Shown: positions 1 through 8,961, counted from the stretch's first letter. The stretch: DNA of 64,000 nt from Vitreimonas flagellata (GCF_004634425.1 NZ_SBJL01000003.1:310001-374000); one strand, 5' to 3'. Numbers and translations: made by a program. Notes: generated by a model from the letters alone, not told the origin.

Positions 1-738
1 GCGAAGGCATTCAACGAAGGCGCGCGCGCCTTTACGTTCTGGACCGCGCTCTATGGCGATCTCATGCATGCGTCGCCGGACGAGAAGGTGCGTGAGAAGG
101 CCGGCGATTATATGGGCCTGATGACGCCGGTGCTGAAAAGCTATCTGACCGACAAGGGCTACGCGAACGCCACCAATTGCCAGCAAATCTTCGGCGGCCA
201 CGGCTATATCGAAGAATGGGGCATGAGCCAGTTCGTGCGCGATGCGCGCATTGCGATGATTTATGAAGGCGCCAACGGCATTCAGGCGCTTGATCTTGTC
301 GGTCGCAAGCTGGGCGCCAATGGCGGCCGCGCGATCTTCTCGTTCTTCAACGAGATCGACGATTTCGTGCACAACCACGAAGACGACGCGGAGCTGAAGC
401 CGTTCACCGATGCGCTCGCGTCGAGCAAGGCGCAGCTGCAAGACGGCGCCATGTGGCTCATGCAAAACGGCATGACGAATTTCGACAATGCCGGCGCAGC
501 GAGCCACGATTTCCTCAACCTCTTCGGCATCACCGCGCTCACCTATATGTGGACGCTGCAGGCCAAGGCTGCGTTTGCGGCCAAGAAGAATGGCGGCGCG
601 TCCGATCCGTATTTCGATACGAAGATCGCGACGGGTCGTTATTTCATCGCCCGTGTCGTGCCGGATGCGGCGGCGCATTTGGCGAAGATGAAGACGGGCG
701 CCGATCCTGTGATGGCGCTGGCGGCGGACGCGTTCTGA
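1..738 (+). CDS. Acyl-CoA dehydrogenase, C-terminal part (5' end outside window)
   Basis: This is the last 245 codons of a gene that enters from the left edge, so no start is visible. Family knowledge: the enzyme is an FAD-dependent acyl-CoA dehydrogenase that makes the first double bond in beta-oxidation. The segment GGHGYIEEWG followed by IYEGANGIQ is the conserved C-terminal helix region; the Glu of YEG (codon at 265-267) matches the catalytic base. The last 120 or so residues form the extra C-terminal domain found in the long (about 600-residue) class that includes DmdC-like enzymes. The stop codon overlaps the next start by one base (TGATG), so the OsmC gene is translationally coupled. 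The exact chain-length specificity cannot be told. Confidence 0.93.
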   Translation, partial: AKAFNEGARAFTFWTALYGDLMHASPDEKVREKAGDYMGLMTPVLKSYLTDKGYANATNCQQIFGGHGYIEEWGMSQFVRDARIAMIYEGANGIQALDLVGRKLGANGGRAIFSFFNEIDDFVHNHEDDAELKPFTDALASSKAQLQDGAMWLMQNGMTNFDNAGAASHDFLNLFGITALTYMWTLQAKAAFAAKKNGGASDPYFDTKIATGRYFIARVVPDAAAHLAKMKTGADPVMALAADAF

Positions 739-1196
739 TGAGCGCGCACGTCGCCACCATCTCGTGGAAGCGGGGCGAGCAGGCATTTGCCGACGGCAAA
801 TATTCGCGCGCGCACCTGATTTCGTTTGACGGCGGCGTGTCGATTGCAGGCTCTTCCTCGCCGAGCGTGGTGAAGCTGCCGCTCTCGAAGGAAGACGCGG
901 CGGACCCGGAAGAGCTGCTGATCGCGGCGCTTTCGTCGTGCCACATGCTGACGTTCTTGGATCTCGCGCGCCGCGCGGGCTTTGTGATCGACAGCTACGA
1001 TGACACCGCTGAAGGCAAGATGGGCAAGAACGCCAAAGGCGCGATCGCGGTCACGCGTGTCGTGCTGAAGCCGAAGATTGTTTGGATCGGCGAGAAAACG
1101 CCGACCGCCGAAGAACTTCACGATCTGCATCACCGGTCACATGAGCTGTGCTTCATCGCCAATTCGTTCGCCGGTGAGGTGGTGGTCGAAGAATAG
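738..1196 (+). CDS. OsmC family peroxiredoxin
   Basis: The product has 152 residues, normal for OsmC/Ohr-type thiol peroxidases, which reduce organic hydroperoxides in the cytoplasm. The two conserved cysteines are visible: Cys68 in SSCHM and Cys138 in ELCFIA, the peroxidatic and resolving pair of the family. The start ATG overlaps the stop of the acyl-CoA dehydrogenase by one base. Being coupled to a fatty-acid oxidation gene suggests it protects against peroxides produced by, or from, fatty acids; that link is inference. OsmC is more likely than Ohr from the wording of the second Cys region, but I cannot separate them firmly. Confidence 0.9.
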   Translation: MSAHVATISWKRGEQAFADGKYSRAHLISFDGGVSIAGSSSPSVVKLPLSKEDAADPEELLIAALSSCHMLTFLDLARRAGFVIDSYDDTAEGKMGKNAKGAIAVTRVVLKPKIVWIGEKTPTAEELHDLHHRSHELCFIANSFAGEVVVEE

Positions 1197-1241
1197 ATTT
1201 GCCGCGCTTTCGCCGGCCCGGCGGAAGCGGTCAGCGGAGTA

Positions 1242-1259
1242 GGCGCGAAGCTTCGCGCC
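1242..1259. repeat. Perfect 18-bp palindrome
   Basis: The sequence GGCGCGAAGCTTCGCGCC is its own reverse complement. It lies after the OsmC stop, just left of a longer GC-rich repeat element. No run of T follows, so it is not a convincing rho-independent terminator. Confidence 0.5.
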
Positions 1260-1294
1260 ACGGGACGACTCCGGTCCTATGGAGGGCTCAAACT

Positions 1295-1410
1295 GCTCAC
1301 CCGTTTACGGGGGAGCTGTCAGCGCGCGCAGCGCGATGACGGAGGGGGTGTTTCTGGAGTTTCCCCCTCCGTCTCGCTTCGCTCGCCACCTCCCCCGCAC
1401 GCGGGGGAGG
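1295..1410. repeat. GC-rich palindromic repeat, family 1, copy A
   Basis: This is a full-length copy, about 116 bases, of an element found five times in the window. It begins with a hairpin of the form CCCGTTTACGGGGGAGC, has a middle section with GCGCGCAGCGC and a GGAGGGGG/CCCCCTCC pair, and ends with the hairpin CCTCCCCC-GCAC-GCGGGGGAGG. It separates the OsmC gene from the thiolase gene. Copies B (4928), C (35175, half), D (57395) and E (63220) share both terminal hairpins. Confidence 0.85.
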
Positions 1411-1428
1411 AGTTAGAAGGGTAAGAAA

Positions 1429-2643
1429 ATGGCTGAGGCCTATATCTATGACGCGGTGCGTACGCCGCGTGGCAAAGGCAAGAACACCGGCTCACTGCAC
1501 GAAGTGACCTCGCTGTCGCTGGCGACGCAGGCGCTGCAGGCGATCCGTGATCGCAACAATCTCGACACCTCGAAGGTCGATGACGTTTACCTCGGCTGCG
1601 TCACGCCGATCGGCGAGCAAGGCTCGGACATCGCGCGCATTGCGGTGCTCAACGCCAATTACGCGGAAACTGTCGCGGGCGTGCAGATCGATCGCTTCTG
1701 CGCTTCGGGCCTCGAAGCGGTGAACATCGCCGCGGCGAAGGTGAAGTCCGGCGAAGCGCATCTGGCGATCGGCGGCGGTGTCGAGGCCATGAGCCGCGTG
1801 CCGATGGGCGCCAATGGCGGCTCGTGGGCGTCCGATCCCTCGATCGCGATGAAAACGTATTTCGTGCCGCAAGGCATTGGCGCGGACACGATCGCGACCA
1901 AGTACGGTTTCTCGCGCGACGACGTGGACGGCTACGCGATCCAATCGCAGCAGCGCGCGGCGAAGGCCTGGAAGGAAGGCCGCTTCAAGAAGTCGATCGT
2001 GCCGGTGAAGGATCAACTCGGCGTCACGCTGCTCGACCATGACGAGCACATGCGCCCCGACACCACGATGCAATCGCTCGCTTCGCTTGAGCCGAGCTTC
2101 AAGATGCAAGGCGAGATGATGCCGGGCTTCGACGCTGTGATCCAACAGCGTTATCCAGAGCTGGAGCGCATCAATCACGTGCACCACGCCGGCAATTCGT
2201 CCGGCATCGTCGATGGCGCCTCGGCTGTGCTGATCGGCACCAAGGAAATGGGCGACGCGTTGGGCTTGAAGCCGCGCGCGAAAATCCTCGGCGGCGCGTC
2301 GATCGGCTCCGAGCCGTCGATCATGCTCACCGGCCCGGAATTCGTCACTAAGAAGCTGCTCGACAAGCTCGGCATGACGAAGAAGGACATCGATCTGTGG
2401 GAGCTGAACGAAGCTTTCGCCGCCGTCGTGTTGCGTTGGGTGCAGGCGCTCGATCTCGATATGGATGCCGTGAACGTCAATGGCGGCTCGATCGCGATGG
2501 GCCACCCGCTGGGCGCCACTGGCGCGATGATCCTCGGCACGATGGTCGATGAACTGGAGCGTTCAAACAAAGAACGTGCGCTCATCACCTTGTGCGTCGG
2601 CGCCGGCATGGGCACCGCCACCGTGATTGAACGCGTGAACTAA
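1429..2643 (+). CDS. Acetyl-CoA C-acyltransferase (thiolase)
   Basis: The product has 404 residues and catalyses the last step of beta-oxidation, splitting 3-ketoacyl-CoA with CoA. The thiolase triad is complete: nucleophile Cys91 in RFCASG, His359 in GHPLG, and Cys389 in LCVGAGMG. The start ATG follows AGAAGGGTAAGAAA, a purine-rich ribosome-binding stretch. It stands upstream of a FadJ-like fusion gene and downstream of acyl-CoA dehydrogenase and OsmC genes on the same strand, with repeat element A between. This is consistent with a beta-oxidation complex of thiolase plus hydratase/dehydrogenase. FadA or FadI naming is avoided because the subclass cannot be settled by eye. Confidence 0.95.
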   Translation: MAEAYIYDAVRTPRGKGKNTGSLHEVTSLSLATQALQAIRDRNNLDTSKVDDVYLGCVTPIGEQGSDIARIAVLNANYAETVAGVQIDRFCASGLEAVNIAAAKVKSGEAHLAIGGGVEAMSRVPMGANGGSWASDPSIAMKTYFVPQGIGADTIATKYGFSRDDVDGYAIQSQQRAAKAWKEGRFKKSIVPVKDQLGVTLLDHDEHMRPDTTMQSLASLEPSFKMQGEMMPGFDAVIQQRYPELERINHVHHAGNSSGIVDGASAVLIGTKEMGDALGLKPRAKILGGASIGSEPSIMLTGPEFVTKKLLDKLGMTKKDIDLWELNEAFAAVVLRWVQALDLDMDAVNVNGGSIAMGHPLGATGAMILGTMVDELERSNKERALITLCVGAGMGTATVIERVN

Positions 2644-2714
2644 GAAAGTGCGGGCTGGCGGCGGCGTTCGCGTCGCCGCCAGTTCAATTTGAAAGGTATA
2701 AAGGGGTAGGTCCG

Positions 2715-4919
2715 ATGGAAAATTTTAAGATTGACGTCGATGGCGATGGCATCGCGCTTGTTACGTTCGACGTGCCGGGCCGCTCCATGAACACGGTGAC
2801 GGGTAGCGTGATGCGCGAGCTCGTCGAACTCGTGAACACGATCAAGGGCGACGACAAAATCAAAGGCGCCGTGATCTGCTCGGGCAAGACGACCGGCTTC
2901 TGCGCCGGCGCCGATCTTGGCGAATTGAATGAGCGTGGCGCTGCCGGCGCCGCTGCCGCCCCGAAGAGCGAAGAAGAAAAGCTCAAGACGCAGTTTGAGC
3001 AGAGCTTCACGCTGAACAAATCCCTGCGTGCGCTGGAAACCTGCGGCAAGCCGGTGGCGATCGCGCTTGAGGGCTTGGCGCTGGGCGGCGGTTTGGAAAT
3101 CGCGCTGGCGTGCCATTATCGCGTCGCCGCCGACAATCCGAAGATCAAGTTCGGCCTACCGGAAGCGAAGGTCGGCCTGTTGCCGGGCGCTGGCGGCACG
3201 CAACGTCTGCCGCGTCTGATCGGCGTGCAAAACGCTGCGATGATGATCCTGCAAGGCGCCGATAAGTCGCCGCAGGAGGCCAAGAGCTTGGGCTTCATCA
3301 ATGACGTTGTGCCGGCCGGCTCAACCATCGAAGCCGCGAAGACGTGGGTGAAGGCCAACCCGAAGGCCGTCGCGCCGTGGGACGTCAAAGGCTACAAGGT
3401 GAAGGACAATCCGTATTCGCCGGGCGGCGCGATGGCGTCTGTTGGCGGCAATGCGATGGTCTCCAAGCAAACCAATCTGAATTATCCGGCGCAGCGCCAC
3501 ATTCTGTCGTGCATCTATGAAGGCACGCAGGTGCCGATCGACGCTGCACTGCGCATCGAGAGCCGCTATTTCATCAAGACCGCCAACACGCCGCAAGCGA
3601 AGGGCATGATCCGCTCGCTGTTCGTGTCGATGCAAGCGCTGGCCAAGGGCGGCAACCGCCCGCAGAACATTCCGGAATATGCCGTGAAGAAGGTCGCCGT
3701 GATCGGCGCCGGCCTCATGGGCGCGGGCATCGCCTATGTGCAAGCCAAGGCTGGCATCGAGACGGTGTTGCTCGATGTGAACCAAGAGGCGGCCGAGAAG
3801 GGCAAGGCCTATTCCAAGCGCATCGTTGATAAGGACGTGTCGCGCGGCAAGCTCACCAAGGAAAAGGGCGACGAATTGCTCGCTCGCATCACGCCCTCGA
3901 CCGACTACGCGATGATCAAAGGCGCGGACCTCGTCGTTGAAGCCGTGTTCGAAAGCCCGGCGCTCAAAGCAGAAGTCACCAAGAAGGCCGAGCAATTCCT
4001 GGGCGACACCGCTGTGTTCGGCTCCAATACGTCGACGCTGCCGATCACCGGTCTCGCCGAAGCTTCGGTGCGGCCGAAGAATTTCATCGGCATCCACTTC
4101 TTCTCGCCGGTCGAGCGCATGGGCCTCGTGGAATTGATCCGCGGCAAGGAAACGACGGATGAAACCGTCGCCAAGGCGATCGACTATGTCCTCAAGATCA
4201 AGAAGACGCCGATCATCGTGAACGACTTCCGCGGCTTCTACACCTCGCGTTGCTTCGGCACCTATCCGGCCGAAGGCGTCGAGATGCTGATGGAAGGGAT
4301 TGCGCCGGCGATCATCGAAAATGTCGGCCGCCAATGCGGCATGCCGATGGGCGCGCTCGAAGTGTCCGACAGCGTCGGCCTCGATACCGCACTGAAGATC
4401 GGCAAGACCAACGCCGAGCTCAATCAGCAGGATTACAGGAAGGACCCGCGCGCGGCGATGCTGTCGTGGCTGGTCGAAGATAAGGGCCGTGTCGGCCGTA
4501 AGGGCGGCAAGGGCTATTATGAGTACGGCGAAGACGGCAAGCCGACGCGTATCTGGCCGGGGCTCTCTGAAAAGATCGAAGTGAAGACGAAGGAATGTCC
4601 GCCGGCGCTGAAGGAGGAGCTGACCCAGCGTTTCCTCTTCCGCCAATGCATCGAAGTGGCGCGCTGCTTCGAAGAAGGCGTGATCACCGATCCGCGCGAC
4701 GCCGACGTCGGCTCGATCCTGGCATGGGGCTTTGCGCCGTATTCCGGCGGCTGCATCAGCTACATCGATCTCTTCTGGGGCACGAAGAAATTCGTGGAAG
4801 AAGCCGATCGTCTCGCCGACACGTATGGCGAACGCTTCCGCCCGAACAAGCTCCTGCGCGACATGGCCGCGAAGAACGAAAGCTTCTACGACCGCTTCGG
4901 CGCGAAGAAGGCGGCTTGA
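2715..4919 (+). CDS. 3-hydroxyacyl-CoA dehydrogenase / enoyl-CoA hydratase fusion (FadJ-like)
   Basis: This 734-residue two-enzyme protein hydrates enoyl-CoA and oxidises the 3-hydroxyacyl-CoA formed. The N-terminal crotonase domain (about 1-290) carries the two catalytic glutamates Glu128 (GGGLEIA) and Glu150 (GLPEAKVG). The NAD-binding dehydrogenase begins near residue 327 with VAVIGAGLMG, and His461 in GIHFFSPVE is the catalytic His. The all-alpha C-terminal dehydrogenase domains follow. The gap to the upstream thiolase is 71 bases, so one operon is likely. Length and order match FadJ/FadB alpha subunits. Repeat copy B starts just after the stop. Confidence 0.95.
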   Translation: MENFKIDVDGDGIALVTFDVPGRSMNTVTGSVMRELVELVNTIKGDDKIKGAVICSGKTTGFCAGADLGELNERGAAGAAAAPKSEEEKLKTQFEQSFTLNKSLRALETCGKPVAIALEGLALGGGLEIALACHYRVAADNPKIKFGLPEAKVGLLPGAGGTQRLPRLIGVQNAAMMILQGADKSPQEAKSLGFINDVVPAGSTIEAAKTWVKANPKAVAPWDVKGYKVKDNPYSPGGAMASVGGNAMVSKQTNLNYPAQRHILSCIYEGTQVPIDAALRIESRYFIKTANTPQAKGMIRSLFVSMQALAKGGNRPQNIPEYAVKKVAVIGAGLMGAGIAYVQAKAGIETVLLDVNQEAAEKGKAYSKRIVDKDVSRGKLTKEKGDELLARITPSTDYAMIKGADLVVEAVFESPALKAEVTKKAEQFLGDTAVFGSNTSTLPITGLAEASVRPKNFIGIHFFSPVERMGLVELIRGKETTDETVAKAIDYVLKIKKTPIIVNDFRGFYTSRCFGTYPAEGVEMLMEGIAPAIIENVGRQCGMPMGALEVSDSVGLDTALKIGKTNAELNQQDYRKDPRAAMLSWLVEDKGRVGRKGGKGYYEYGEDGKPTRIWPGLSEKIEVKTKECPPALKEELTQRFLFRQCIEVARCFEEGVITDPRDADVGSILAWGFAPYSGGCISYIDLFWGTKKFVEEADRLADTYGERFRPNKLLRDMAAKNESFYDRFGAKKAA

Positions 4920-4927
4920 GTTTTCAT

Positions 4928-5055
4928 CCTCCCCCGCGCGCGGGGGAGGTGCTGAGCAAAGCGAAGCGGGGGGGGGGCAAGTCCGGCGGCGGTTGTGCTC
5001 GCCCCCTCAGTCATCGCGCGATGCGCGCTGACAGCTCCCCGGTAAACGGGGGAGC
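4928..5055. repeat. GC-rich palindromic repeat, family 1, copy B
   Basis: A full-length copy of about 128 bases, beginning CCTCCCCCGCGCGCGGGGGAGG and ending with the CCGGTAAACGGGGGAGC arm. Its centre contains a run of nine or more G at about 4968-4977. It is in the opposite arm order to copy A. It lies between the FadJ-like gene and the next hypothetical gene. Confidence 0.85.
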
Positions 5056-5107
5056 ATTTGTTTGTGCGCCTTGCTCGCGCCACGCGGCGCGCTTAACTCG
5101 CGGCGTT

Positions 5108-5842
5108 ATGCGCAAGGATATGTCCAAAGTTATCGTCGAGCGCCCGCGAATGGGCCGCGCCGCCGCCGGTTTGCGGGCGGGCCGCACGCGCGTTGTCGAA
5201 GATGACGACGGCGAGCCGATCCGTGCGACGCGCGGCGGGCGCGCGCCCAAACGCGACAAGCCGGAGAAAACCAAGCGCCTGAACGAGACGCTCAATCCGC
5301 TGCGGCGCTATTTGCAAAGCCAAGTCGAGCGGCCGTGGAATAAGGTCTATTCGGAAATCAGCGAACATCTGAAGCCGACATCGACCGTGCAGCAGCACGT
5401 GCGCGATCACATCGAGGATTTCGTTGCGATCAAGACGCGCACGCGCGATGGCGTGCTGGTCGCTGTCGGTCGTTGGGGCGGGGAGCGGCCGCTGGCGGAT
5501 GATCATCGCCGTTTCTACGTGCATCCGCGCACCGGCCTGCTGCGCGAAAACCCGAACTATCGCTCCTGGAGCAAGCGCCATCGCGAGAAGCTGGAAGCTG
5601 AGGCGCGCGATCGCTTCACCCGCATGCGTGAGATCGATGGCAAGACGCAGCTGCACAAGCTGAAGGACGACATCTGGTGGGAAGTGAAGCTCGGGCGCTT
5701 GGGTGATGGGCGCGAGCCAGACGTGGTGCTGTCCGCCGGACTTTCAACTCTGCCGCCGGAAATTCTCTACGCGCGCTACGGCGCCCGCGCGACCGCAAAG
5801 CGTATGCTCAACAAAGCCGAGAAAAAGAAATACGGGCTCTAG
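5108..5842 (+). CDS. Conserved hypothetical protein, basic
   Basis: The product is a 244-residue soluble protein with no signal peptide or membrane segment. Residues 1-65 are very basic and probably disordered; the rest is rich in Trp, Arg and Lys, with motifs such as NKVYSEI and KLKDDIWWEVKLG. I do not recognise the family. The start is uncertain: an ATG at 5120 (MSKVIVERP) has an AAGGA only one base upstream, while 5108 has no clear ribosome-binding site. It follows repeat copy B. It faces the GDSL gene, with the two 3' ends overlapping by a few bases. Confidence 0.7.
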   Translation: MRKDMSKVIVERPRMGRAAAGLRAGRTRVVEDDDGEPIRATRGGRAPKRDKPEKTKRLNETLNPLRRYLQSQVERPWNKVYSEISEHLKPTSTVQQHVRDHIEDFVAIKTRTRDGVLVAVGRWGGERPLADDHRRFYVHPRTGLLRENPNYRSWSKRHREKLEAEARDRFTRMREIDGKTQLHKLKDDIWWEVKLGRLGDGREPDVVLSAGLSTLPPEILYARYGARATAKRMLNKAEKKKYGL

Positions 5843-6714
5843 CGCGGCAGCATCGCGTGCAGCGCGTCGGCGATCGCTGTCATGCCGACGAGCTTCAGAT
5901 GATACGCGACGCCATCGATCGGCGTTGGATTGGTGGAGCCGTTCATCCAGGCCTCGGCCGCGGCGCATGCATCGTGGCCTTCAGACAGACGCGAGGCTTG
6001 CAGCAGATCCGTATTGTTGCGGGTCGCTACATCGGCCGTGATCGCGATCAGGCGGCGCGCGATTTCGCGCGCGGCGTTTGCGTCCGCTTCAGTCATCGGC
6101 GTCGCCGCGCACACGCCCTGCATCGGCAGCACGTGCGGATAATCCACAAACACGATGCGCGTTTCCGGCGCGCGAGTGCGGATGGCGGCGACGATCTGAT
6201 CCATGCGCGCGGCGAGGTCGGCATACGCTTGTTCGCTCGGCGCAGCGATCGCAGGGCATGGTGGCTGCGCACATGAGGCGCGGAAGAGGCCGCTCATATA
6301 GCCCAGATCATTGCCGCCGATCGTGATGGTGACGAGACGCGTGTCGGCGCTGACCGCATCGAGTTGCGCCGGCAATTCTTCCCAGGGCCCGAGCAAGAAG
6401 CGTGTCGTGGCCCCGCCGCAGGTTACATCCGCCAACAGAAACTGGCGCTGGCGCGCCAGCTGGTGCGCGTAATTGTCGTTCGAGCGCCCGCAGCGCGGTG
6501 GCGATCCTTCGGCCGAATGCATAACGCCCGGCCCCGACGCAAAAGAAGAGCCCATCGCCACGTAGAGGCTTCCAGGCGGAAAATGAGCCACGGGGGCAGG
6601 CGGCGGCTCCTCGATTGGCGTTGTGGGCACGCTCGGCGCGGCAGTCGTCGCGCATGCCGAGAGGCCGAGTGTGAGTGCGATGAGCGCGGCGCGCGCGGAA
6701 AGTCTGATCCCCAT
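5839..6714 (-). CDS. SGNH/GDSL-type hydrolase lipoprotein
   Basis: The product has 291 residues. It begins with a lipoprotein signal (MGIRLSARAALIAL) and a lipobox ending LSAC, with Cys21 the predicted lipidated residue. A Pro-rich tether follows. The SGNH blocks can be seen: AMGSSFASG (nucleophile Ser57, the usual Asp of GDS replaced by Ser), Gly100 region (TCGGATT), and TIGGNDLGY with Asn135. A His in the segment GVAYHLK near the C-terminus fits the catalytic His. It is likely an outer-membrane-anchored esterase or lipase; the substrate is unknown. The start was chosen because it places the signal peptide at the N-terminus. Confidence 0.85.
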   Translation of the reverse strand: MGIRLSARAALIALTLGLSACATTAAPSVPTTPIEEPPPAPVAHFPPGSLYVAMGSSFASGPGVMHSAEGSPPRCGRSNDNYAHQLARQRQFLLADVTCGGATTRFLLGPWEELPAQLDAVSADTRLVTITIGGNDLGYMSGLFRASCAQPPCPAIAAPSEQAYADLAARMDQIVAAIRTRAPETRIVFVDYPHVLPMQGVCAATPMTEADANAAREIARRLIAITADVATRNNTDLLQASRLSEGHDACAAAEAWMNGSTNPTPIDGVAYHLKLVGMTAIADALHAMLPR

Positions 6715-6817
6715 GAACGCCGTGTAACCGCGCCTTTGGGCGAGACAAGGGCGCGGGGCGGAAGCGCGCCAAGAGTTCGCCATTATGGTTATGCGCGCGC
6801 CTAGGCCGCCCGTATTA

Positions 6818-6846
6818 TTGACTTCGCAACGCTTTTCCTTGATACG
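6818..6846 (+). promoter_or_regulatory. Predicted sigma-70-type promoter of DEAD-box helicase gene
   Basis: TTGACT at 6818-6823 and GATACG at 6841-6846 are separated by 17 bases, a good housekeeping promoter arrangement. Transcription would begin near 6853, leaving a 5' leader of about 165 bases before the GTG at 7018. The rest of the 303-base gap 6715-7017 holds this leader, which has several pyrimidine-rich tracts, and no convincing gene. Confidence 0.5.
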
Positions 6847-7017
6847 CAGCCCTAGCGACCGTTCGCGGGCCAAATGTGCCCAGCGCGAACGCGGTCCCTT
6901 TAGGAACGCCACCATCGACGTTCGGCTTTGAGCTTCGCTCGCCGCCTTTCTTCGCCGTCGCATCGTTCCAGGCCTTTAAGCGCCCACGCGATGCCGCGTT
7001 GGGCGGAAAGTACATTC

Positions 7018-8439
7018 GTGACTCAATTCCAAGACTTAAGCCTCGCGGCGCCTATCTTGAAGGCGCTCGCCGCGGAAGGCTACGCAACGCCGACCCCCAT
7101 CCAACAACAAGCGATCCCGATCGTGATGGGCGGGCGCGACCTCATTGGTCTGGCGCAAACCGGCACCGGCAAGACGGCGGCGTTCGCGTTGCCGATCCTG
7201 CATCGCCTGCACGCCGATCGCCGCCATGCCGGCGAGAAGGCGTGCCGTACGCTCGTGCTCGCGCCGACGCGCGAACTCGCCAGCCAAATCGGCGATAGCT
7301 TCCGCGCCTATGGCCGCTTTCTGGGCCTCTCGACCGCGGTCGTCTTCGGCGGCGCCTCGATGCACAAGCAAAAGCAAGCGATCTATCGCGGTGTCGACGT
7401 GCTCGTGGCCACGCCGGGCCGTTTGCTTGACCATATCTCGCAGCGTTCGCTGCGGCTGGATCAAGTCGAGATCCTGGTGCTCGACGAAGCCGACCACATG
7501 CTGGACATGGGCTTCATTCACGATCTGCGCCGCATCGCGACGCTCGTGCCGAAGAAGCGCCAGACCTTGTTCTTCTCGGCCACCATGCCCGATCCGATCG
7601 CGGAATTGGCTGGCCAATTCCTCAACGGCTCGCCGGAGCGCATCGCCGTGACGCCGGTGTCGTCCACGGCCGAGCGCGTCGAGCAGGCGGTGGTGCACGT
7701 CGATCACTCGCGCAAGCAAGATCTGCTGCACGCGATGCTGGCCGACGAAGGCATCAGCCGCGCTCTCGTTTTCGCTCGCACGAAGCACGGCGCTGACCGC
7801 GTGATGCGTAAACTGCAAGCCGCTGGCTTCGCCGCCGACGCGATCCACGGCAACAAGAGCCAAGGCCAACGTGAGCGCGCGCTCGACGCCTTCAAGAAGG
7901 GCAAGGCGCGCGTACTGGTCGCCACCGAGATCGCCGCGCGCGGCATCGACGTGGATGAGGTCAGCCACGTGATCAATTTCGATCTGCCGAACGTACCGGA
8001 GCAATATGTCCACCGCATCGGCCGTACCGCCCGCGGCGGCAAGGCCGGTATGGCGGTGTCGTTCTGCGCGCCGGACGAACGCGCGTATTTGAAGGACATT
8101 CAGCGTCTCACCAAGCAAGACGTGCCGGTCATGAAACATGCGCTGTCGCTGCCGACGCCAAAGGCTGATGAGCGTACGCCGAAGCCGCGTCCGCAGGGAC
8201 AGAAGCAGGGCCGTCCGCAGCAACCGCGCCGTCCGGGCGCTGGGCCGAAGAGACATCACGCTTCGGATGCGCACGGTCATGCGCACGCCAAACAGGGTCA
8301 CGGCCCGACCAAGGCGCGCGATGATCAGCAGCCGCGTGATCGCGGCGATCGTCGCGACCGCAAGGGTAATGGCGTGTGGTCGAACGACGGCGCGCCGCCG
8401 AAATATCGCAAGCAGCGCAAGCCCACGCAGCGCGGCTAA
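7018..8439 (+). CDS. DEAD-box ATP-dependent RNA helicase (RhlE-like)
   Basis: The product has 473 residues. It remodels RNA duplexes, for example in ribosome assembly or mRNA decay. All helicase motifs are seen in order: the Q motif (PTPIQQQAIP), motif I (AQTGTGKT), PTRELA, TPGR, DEAD (LDEADHML), SAT (FFSATMP), ARGID and HRIGRTARG. After residue 370 or so the tail is basic, with Gln, Arg, Gly and His, as in RhlE proteins. The GTG start gives the typical N-terminus TQFQDLSL and has GCGGAAAG seven bases upstream. The long leader suggests post-transcriptional, perhaps cold-responsive, control (inference). Confidence 0.93.
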   Translation: MTQFQDLSLAAPILKALAAEGYATPTPIQQQAIPIVMGGRDLIGLAQTGTGKTAAFALPILHRLHADRRHAGEKACRTLVLAPTRELASQIGDSFRAYGRFLGLSTAVVFGGASMHKQKQAIYRGVDVLVATPGRLLDHISQRSLRLDQVEILVLDEADHMLDMGFIHDLRRIATLVPKKRQTLFFSATMPDPIAELAGQFLNGSPERIAVTPVSSTAERVEQAVVHVDHSRKQDLLHAMLADEGISRALVFARTKHGADRVMRKLQAAGFAADAIHGNKSQGQRERALDAFKKGKARVLVATEIAARGIDVDEVSHVINFDLPNVPEQYVHRIGRTARGGKAGMAVSFCAPDERAYLKDIQRLTKQDVPVMKHALSLPTPKADERTPKPRPQGQKQGRPQQPRRPGAGPKRHHASDAHGHAHAKQGHGPTKARDDQQPRDRGDRRDRKGNGVWSNDGAPPKYRKQRKPTQRG

Positions 8440-8443
8440 AATA

Positions 8444-8477
8444 AAAAGGCCCGTCGGTTTTGCCGGCGGGCCTTTTG
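8444..8477. terminator. Bidirectional rho-independent terminator
   Basis: The hairpin AAAAGGCCCGTCGG-TTTTG-CCGGCGGGCCTTTT has A-rich and T-rich flanks. It lies between the convergent helicase gene and the lipoprotein gene that ends at 8479, and can serve both. Confidence 0.85.
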
Positions 8478-8478
8478 C

Positions 8479-8943
8479 TTACACGCTCTTGCCGCAGCCG
8501 TTCAGCGTGCGGTCGTCGATGACGAGTTCAACCGTTGACGGATAGGGCTCGCCGCTCATCACGTCCTCGCATGGTGCGCGCCTGATCGTGATCGTGAGCG
8601 CGCGGCCTTCCGCTTGCGTTGCATATTGCGTCGCGCTTTCGGCCGGATAGGTCGGCGTGGGCAGCGGGAAGTCCAGCAGGGTTTCGCCGTAGTCGAGCAA
8701 CACGCGAATGCGGTCGCGCTGATAGATATCGACGATCCAGCCAGGCTCTTGGCCGACACCGCGGAAATCGACGCCGGCGGCGCGCGCGCTGTCAGCTGGC
8801 GGCATTTGCGCCAATGCCTCTTGCACTGAATTGGCGGCGGCGACCTCTGCTTCCACACTTGCATCGGCGGTCGGTGGGGCTTCGTCCGCCGATTGCGTGC
8901 AAGCGCCGAGCAACAAAGCGATCCCCATCAAAGCAGCGCGCAT
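8479..8943 (-). CDS. COG3650-like lipoprotein
   Basis: The product has 154 residues with a short signal peptide and lipobox (ALLLGAC). After a low-complexity Ala/Glu linker, the folded part contains GQEPGWIVDIY and, near the end, APCEDVMSGEPYPSTVEL and LNGCGKS, a cysteine pair typical of the COG3650 periplasmic domain. The function is unknown. A longer lipoprotein at 13798 carries a related segment (NQACTSSGGELPY ... GCARR), so two relatives occur here. The gene is separated from the OmpA-like gene to its right by a terminator. Confidence 0.8.
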   Translation of the reverse strand: MRAALMGIALLLGACTQSADEAPPTADASVEAEVAAANSVQEALAQMPPADSARAAGVDFRGVGQEPGWIVDIYQRDRIRVLLDYGETLLDFPLPTPTYPAESATQYATQAEGRALTITIRRAPCEDVMSGEPYPSTVELVIDDRTLNGCGKSV

Positions 8944-8961
8944 CTTTTCTCCAATCTATCC

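Noticed and set aside
1492-2505. Long minus-strand open frame opposite the thiolase gene
   Set aside because: It is the antisense shadow of a codon-biased GC-rich gene. The translation is Arg/His-rich and matches no family, while the plus strand is a clear thiolase. The same reasoning removes large antisense frames opposite the FadJ-like, helicase, TonB-receptor, groEL, EmrB-like, rtcB and mutL genes.
4886-5083. Short frames over repeat copy B
   Set aside because: They arise because the repeat is GC-rich and has few stops. They have no start signals and lie between two real genes.
6815-7015. 66-residue minus-strand frame in the helicase leader
   Set aside because: It has no ribosome-binding site and overlaps the predicted promoter and leader of the helicase gene. 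No family is recognised.
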